Assembly (NCBI GenBank): GCA_022826745.1
Contig: JAJDUI010000017.1
Location: forward strand, 1 to 64,000
From: Thermoanaerobaculia bacterium
GTDB taxonomy: Bacteria; Acidobacteriota; Thermoanaerobaculia; Multivoradales; Multivoraceae
Direction: 5' to 3'
Length of the DNA: 64,000 bases
Shown: one piece after another, positions 60,607-64,000 of the stretch
Position numbering within the stretch: position 1 is the first letter of the stretch
How the letters are laid out: every line of letters begins with the position of its first letter
Program-made: the position numbers and the translations under genes
The notes under the pieces: model-generated
The model's database searches: none
What the model saw: the letters and a program-made list of their open reading frames with translations, nothing else
What the model was told of the DNA's origin: nothing

Positions 60607-61402
60607 GGATGGGGAACTGCCGATCCGGATCGTTCTGGAGAACGGGCCGGTAGCCGCCGCTCTCGTCGGGTTCCATGCGGCGAGCCCCGTCGGGGGCGAG
60701 CTGAACGATGTAGGCCTTGCGGACCTCGGAAGTGAGGTTCGGCCCGGTGGCATGCGGAGTGAGTGAGGAGAAGACGACGATGCTGCCGGCTCTCGCCGGC
60801 GCGGCGACCCCTTCGGCGTCCTCTGCCGCACAGCAGTAGCCGAGATCGGTGGTCCAGTGCTCCAGGGTGCCGTGGCGGTGCAGCCCCGGGAGCACCCGCG
60901 GGCAGCCGTTGCTCGTGGTGGCGTCGGTCAGCGCGATCCAGCAGGTGAGATAGGCCTGCGGGTCGAGAAAGCCGTAGCCGTTGTCCTGGTGCCAGGGAAA
61001 GGGGGCCGGAACGCTCGGCTTCTTGTAGACCGCCTGGTCCCAGTAGAGGCGGACGTCGGGGCCCACCAGGTCCCAGGCGAGGTCCCGAAAGAGAGGCCCG
61101 GCACAGAAGTCGCGGAGAAAGGCCGAACGCAGCACCAGGTGGACGGTGAAGGTGATCTCGTCGGCGCGGGCGATGAAGCGACGGCCCTGCGGCAGTTCGC
61201 GCAGCGCCGCTTCGGCCCTGGCCTCCCAGGGGTCGATCTCGGCGATCAGGTGTTCGAGGGTGGCGGGCTCGACCGCGTCCTCGAGCACGAAGAAGCCCTG
61301 CTCGCTCCACTGGCGGGCCTGCGCTGAGGAGATGCGCCGGTAGGGGCCGGGTCTGGGCTCCCAGTGAAAGTCCCGGTTGAGCGGATGGAGCTTCGGCGTC
61401 AT
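60584..61402 (-). CDS. phytanoyl-CoA dioxygenase-like protein 3
   Basis: A 272-residue PhyH-family oxygenase starting MTPKLHPLNRDFHWEPRPGP. The HxD motif is PFPWHQDNGYGFLDP; the distal His is SSLTPHATGPNLTSE, and AYIVQLAPDGARR supplies the Arg. Length and motifs suggest activity. Upstream, 37 bp away on the same strand, is a small membrane protein. Third member of this family in the window. Confidence 0.88.
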   Translation of the reverse strand: MTPKLHPLNRDFHWEPRPGPYRRISSAQARQWSEQGFFVLEDAVEPATLEHLIAEIDPWEARAEAALRELPQGRRFIARADEITFTVHLVLRSAFLRDFCAGPLFRDLAWDLVGPDVRLYWDQAVYKKPSVPAPFPWHQDNGYGFLDPQAYLTCWIALTDATTSNGCPRVLPGLHRHGTLEHWTTDLGYCCAAEDAEGVAAPARAGSIVVFSSLTPHATGPNLTSEVRKAYIVQLAPDGARRMEPDESGGYRPVLQNDPDRQFPILRSGRRP

Positions 61403-61439
61403 GCCTGCAGGGGCGGCTCCAGCCCGTTTCCGGTGTCGC

Positions 61440-61919
61440 TCATCCTGTTCCTTGCTTGATCTTCGTGTTGCGGATCGCAAGCACGACCATGGCGAGGCTG
61501 AGCGCGAGCATCGGCAGGTTCCCGATCTTGCCGGGCGGCGTCCGCAGGTAGTACTCGGGCGTGAGCGGATGCATCACGCCGACTCCGAGGCGAAACAGGA
61601 CCTCCACGAGCATCAGGGCCCACATGAGCGGGATGAGGTTTCGGTAGCGGGCGAGCACGGCGGCGTAGACCATCAGCATGATGACCTGCTGCGATCCCCA
61701 AAGAGAGCTGAACATGTAGACGACGTTGTTCGGATCCGGCGTCCCGGAGAAGAGCACGATCGACGCGATCGAGTTCACGCCGCTGTCGTCCAGGAGGAAG
61801 TGGGCGAACGAGCGGAAAGTCGCCACCGCGACAAGGACGTAGAACAAGTAGAGCGGAACGCGGCCTCCGCGATAGTCGTTGTTCGCGGCGCGCGGGAGCA
61901 GAACGTCAAGAGCGGTCAT
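61440..61919 (-). CDS. small four-helix membrane protein
   Basis: A 159-residue membrane protein of unknown function with helices at VPLYLFYVLVAVATFRSFAH, SLWGSQQVIMLMVYAAVLA, LIPLMWALMLVEVLFRLGVG and NLPMLALSLAMVVLAIRN. GGAG lies seven bases before the ATG. The gene order, membrane protein then PhyH, mirrors in reverse that of PhyH 2 and its small membrane protein at 53.1-54.7 kb, which hints at a functional link. The 148 bp upstream to the DUF885 gene shows nothing further. Confidence 0.72.
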   Translation of the reverse strand: MTALDVLLPRAANNDYRGGRVPLYLFYVLVAVATFRSFAHFLLDDSGVNSIASIVLFSGTPDPNNVVYMFSSLWGSQQVIMLMVYAAVLARYRNLIPLMWALMLVEVLFRLGVGVMHPLTPEYYLRTPPGKIGNLPMLALSLAMVVLAIRNTKIKQGTG

Positions 61920-62067
61920 GGGCGGGTCTCCTCGTACGGCAGTTAGCGGCTTGCAGCAGGAGCGGCGAGAAGACGGCGCAGAGCAGGCCGAAGAGCAGGG
62001 CTTTCACGGGCTGCTCACCCTATCGGCAGGGACCGGGCGTGCTCCGCCAACGGGAGCGCCCCGCCGC

Positions 62068-63834
62068 CTACCCCTGCTCCCCGATCCACCAGTCGATGTG
62101 CTCCTCCAGCACGACCATCGGCATGGCGCCGCTGCCAATGACGGCGGCGTGGAAGGCCTTGATGTCGAAGCGGTCGCCGAGCGCTTCCTCGGCCTTGTTG
62201 CGCAAGCGGAGGATCTCCAGGTTGCCGATGCGGTAGGCGAGGGCCTGGCCGTGGATGTCGGCTGAGTAGCGCAGCAACTCCGTGGCGACCTCGACGTCGG
62301 AGTAGACGACGCGGGCGCTCATGTACTCGCGGGCGCGATCGAGGTCCCAGCCGAAGTAGTTCATGCCGGTGTCGAGCACCAGGCGGCAGGAGATGAACAT
62401 CTCCATGACCAGGCGGCCGTAGAGGTCGTAGGGGTTCTCGTAGAGGCCCATCTCCTTGGCGAGGTTGGCGGCGTACTCGGCCCAGCCTTCGGTGAAGGCG
62501 CCGTAGCCGATCGTCTCGCGGCGGAAGCGGGGCAGGTCCTCGCGCTCGTTGGCCAGGGCGAGTTGGAAGTGATGGCCGGGGATCAGCTCGTGGTAGATCA
62601 GCCCCTGGGCCGAGAACAGGGAGCGGTTCTCGAGATCGGAGCCGTTGTAGCGGTACTCGCCGCGCGGGTTGGCGGCGGTCGGTAGCTGGTAGACGCCGAA
62701 AGTCATCGTCGCCTCGGAGGTGGGGTCGAGTCGGCGGACGCCGTAGGGCGCCTCCGGCAGGACGTCGAAGTAGTCGGCGACGTGGGGCTCGATCATCTCG
62801 ATGTAGCCCATGTAGCGCTCCTCGACCTCCTCGGGCGATTCGGCGATGAACCTCGGGTCGGAGCGGACCTGGTCGAGGAACTCCTTCATCGCGGTCTCTT
62901 CGGACGTGGCCTCGAAGCCGATCTCCTCGCGCAGCTCCGCCAGCTCCGCTTCGATCCGCGCCACCTGGTCGAGGCCGAGCTGGTGGATCTCCTCTGGAGT
63001 GAGATCGGTCGTCGTGTGCATCCGGACCCGGTGAACGTAGAGCTCGCGGCCGCCGGGCACGGTGCTCAGGCCGACCTGCTCGGGCGCCGCCTCCAGGTAG
63101 TCGTCGCCGAGTTCCGCGATCAGGCGGCCGAACTGTCCGTCGATTCCGGTCTCGACTGCCTCGCGGACCCGGGCCAGGAAGTCGTCGGCTCCGTCGCCGA
63201 CGCGGTCGGCGGCCGGCACGAACAGCTCGTCGAGCCGACTCCGGTAGCCCTCGAACATCCCGACCACCGCCGGGACCTGGGCCTTCGGCAGGTGGATGCC
63301 GCGTTCCTTCTGGCCCGCCACCTTGTCGGCGAGTTGCCCGATCCCCTGGGCGTACTCGTCGAGCAGGTGGAGATAGTGCGCGCGCTCCTCGTCGGTGCCG
63401 ACCGGCGCGGCGCCGAGCACCTGGTGGAGGATGTTCAGGCTGAAGCCGCCGGCCGCGTAGGGCGTGATGTTGAAGTCCGCCCAGTAGTGCTTCGGCGCCT
63501 CGACCAGCATGCCGAGGTTCCAGCGCAGCAGCCTGAGGGAGATCCAGTCCTCGTGGTCGACCGCCTCGTCGTCGACCCCGGCCAGCCGGTCGAGCAGGTC
63601 CTGGGCGAAGGCGGCGTCCGCCTCGGCGGCCTCGAGCGTCCAGTCCGGGAAGCTCTCCACCTTCTCGCCGCGGCGGAACTTGAGGTAGGGGTCGCGGGCG
63701 GCGACGAAATCCACGTATTCGTTGCCGGCGGCGGCGATGAGGTCCGCGTCGGCGCCGCCGTCGCGGGAGATCTCGGCGCTGCAGGCGAGGACGGGAAGGG
63801 CGATGACGGCGGCGACGCGGACCAGGTGACTCAT
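62068..63834 (-). CDS. DUF885 family lipoprotein, probable metallopeptidase
   Basis: A 588-residue DUF885 protein with a lipobox (VIALPVLAC18). The family's zinc motif is [20 protein letters not shown] near residue 420 (HExxGHH type), followed by [20 protein letters not shown] with the third ligand Glu, and the C-terminal [20 protein letters not shown]. The fold is gluzincin-like and exported DUF885 proteins are assumed to be peptidases. The ATG overlaps the stop of an RND transporter gene by four bases (ATGA), so it is translated from the same message. Confidence 0.9.
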   Translation of the reverse strand: MSHLVRVAAVIALPVLACSAEISRDGGADADLIAAAGNEYVDFVAARDPYLKFRRGEKVESFPDWTLEAAEADAAFAQDLLDRLAGVDDEAVDHEDWISLRLLRWNLGMLVEAPKHYWADFNITPYAAGGFSLNILHQVLGAAPVGTDEERAHYLHLLDEYAQGIGQLADKVAGQKERGIHLPKAQVPAVVGMFEGYRSRLDELFVPAADRVGDGADDFLARVREAVETGIDGQFGRLIAELGDDYLEAAPEQVGLSTVPGGRELYVHRVRMHTTTDLTPEEIHQLGLDQVARIEAELAELREEIGFEATSEETAMKEFLDQVRSDPRFIAESPEEVEERYMGYIEMIEPHVADYFDVLPEAPYGVRRLDPTSEATMTFGVYQLPTAANPRGEYRYNGSDLENRSLFSAQGLIYHELIPGHHFQLALANEREDLPRFRRETIGYGAFTEGWAEYAANLAKEMGLYENPYDLYGRLVMEMFISCRLVLDTGMNYFGWDLDRAREYMSARVVYSDVEVATELLRYSADIHGQALAYRIGNLEILRLRNKAEEALGDRFDIKAFHAAVIGSGAMPMVVLEEHIDWWIGEQG

Positions 63835-64000
63835 GTCTTCCTAGCGTAAAGCACCGGAACGACGACCAGGTTGAGGAACGTCGACGTCAACAGGCCGCCG
63901 AGGATGACCTGGGCCATCGGACTCAGGATCTCGTTGCCCGGCTCGCCGGCGCCCAGCACCAGCGGCACCAGCGCCAGCCCGGCGGTGAGCGCCGTCATGA
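63831..64000 (-). CDS. RND efflux transporter, C-terminal end (partial)
   Basis: The last 56 codons of an inner-membrane RND pump that continues beyond the window. The visible part, [20 protein letters not shown] then [20 protein letters not shown] and [15 protein letters not shown], matches the final two helices of heavy-metal-efflux (CusA/CzcA) transporters. The TGA overlaps the DUF885 start. Confidence 0.88.
   Translation of the reverse strand, partial: MTALTAGLALVPLVLGAGEPGNEILSPMAQVILGGLLTSTFLNLVVVPVLYARKT

Noticed and set aside
1..64000. tRNA or rRNA genes
   Set aside because: No cloverleaf with a GGTTCGAATCC-type T-arm or rRNA-like conserved stretch was noticed in the intergenic regions; a covariance search would settle it.
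1..64000. A RAYT or other transposase that would mobilise the repeats
   Set aside because: No Y1-transposase HUH motif or other transposase-like protein is present in any real gene of the window; it may lie elsewhere in the genome.

Overview
The window looks like a chromosomal piece of an uncultivated, high-GC, Gram-negative bacterium, most likely a marine (possibly host-associated) member of the Acidobacteriota. The grounds are a VWFA-related protein of the acidobacterial type ending in a TonB-like domain, three large TonB-dependent receptors (two with an N-terminal carboxypeptidase-like regulatory domain), many secreted single-domain enzymes (sulfatases, phytanoyl-CoA-type dioxygenases, beta-propeller proteins, DUF885 and DUF3604 proteins), and many short antitoxin-type genes. 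The taxonomic call is inference. No rRNA, tRNA, integrase or transposase gene was seen.

Layout. 0.3-2.7 kb: a minus-strand defence-type cassette, RloA-like ATPase plus RloB-like protein (the AbiL arrangement), followed by an orphan HigA-like antitoxin. 3.0-7.2 kb: a tandem DsbA/HCCA-isomerase-like protein and a TonB-dependent receptor. 7.4-13.1 kb: a complete yejABEF-type oligopeptide/microcin C ABC importer on the minus strand. 13.2-14.8 kb: a hipBA-type toxin-antitoxin pair with a palindromic operator. 14.9-20.1 kb: a class III aminotransferase, two tandem serine hydrolases, the 3' remnant of a third copy, and a DJ-1/PfpI protein fused to that remnant. 20.2-31.0 kb: a second TonB receptor, a diheme cytochrome c coupled to an SDR, a PEP-synthase/rifampin-phosphotransferase-like enzyme and the VWFA-TonB protein. 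31.3-36.5 kb: a TetR regulator divergent from an unknown gene, then a sugar operon (PfkB kinase, ketose 3-epimerase, atypical class I aldolase) and a cyclase. 36.6-46.6 kb: a metallophosphoesterase, an intradiol dioxygenase, a formylglycine-generating enzyme, three sulfatases, a PhyH dioxygenase and a DUF3604 protein. 46.6-57.8 kb: PQQ-type beta-propellers (one with an in-frame stop), a metallo-beta-lactamase-fold protein, decayed or orphan antitoxin loci, an exported cyclase, an acyl-CoA dehydrogenase, a second PhyH, a cytochrome c/copper monooxygenase and an exported FAH-family hydrolase. 57.9-64.0 kb: a third TonB receptor, a third PhyH, a small membrane protein, a DUF885 peptidase-like protein and the end of an RND efflux pump.

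The most unusual feature is a dispersed family of palindromic repeats between 0.16 and 37.46 kb, absent from the last 26 kb. At least three stem variants share one scaffold: a GGTGCGC leader (in two of them), a perfect stem that differs between variants but keeps its pairing, and an invariant TTCT/AGAA loop. Many sit as inverted pairs, like REPINs. Several are translated in frame inside or at the ends of real genes (DsbA-like linker, YejF N-terminus, aminotransferase C-terminus, a serine hydrolase N-terminus), which recalls Rickettsia palindromic elements.

Functionally the window reads as a scavenging lifestyle: outer-membrane TonB receptors and an oligopeptide importer for uptake, sulfatases with their own maturase for sulfated glycans or esters, exported hydrolases and oxygenases for aromatic or lipid-like substrates, and a small sugar-phosphate pathway. 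Around these lie toxin-antitoxin loci of which only hipBA looks intact.
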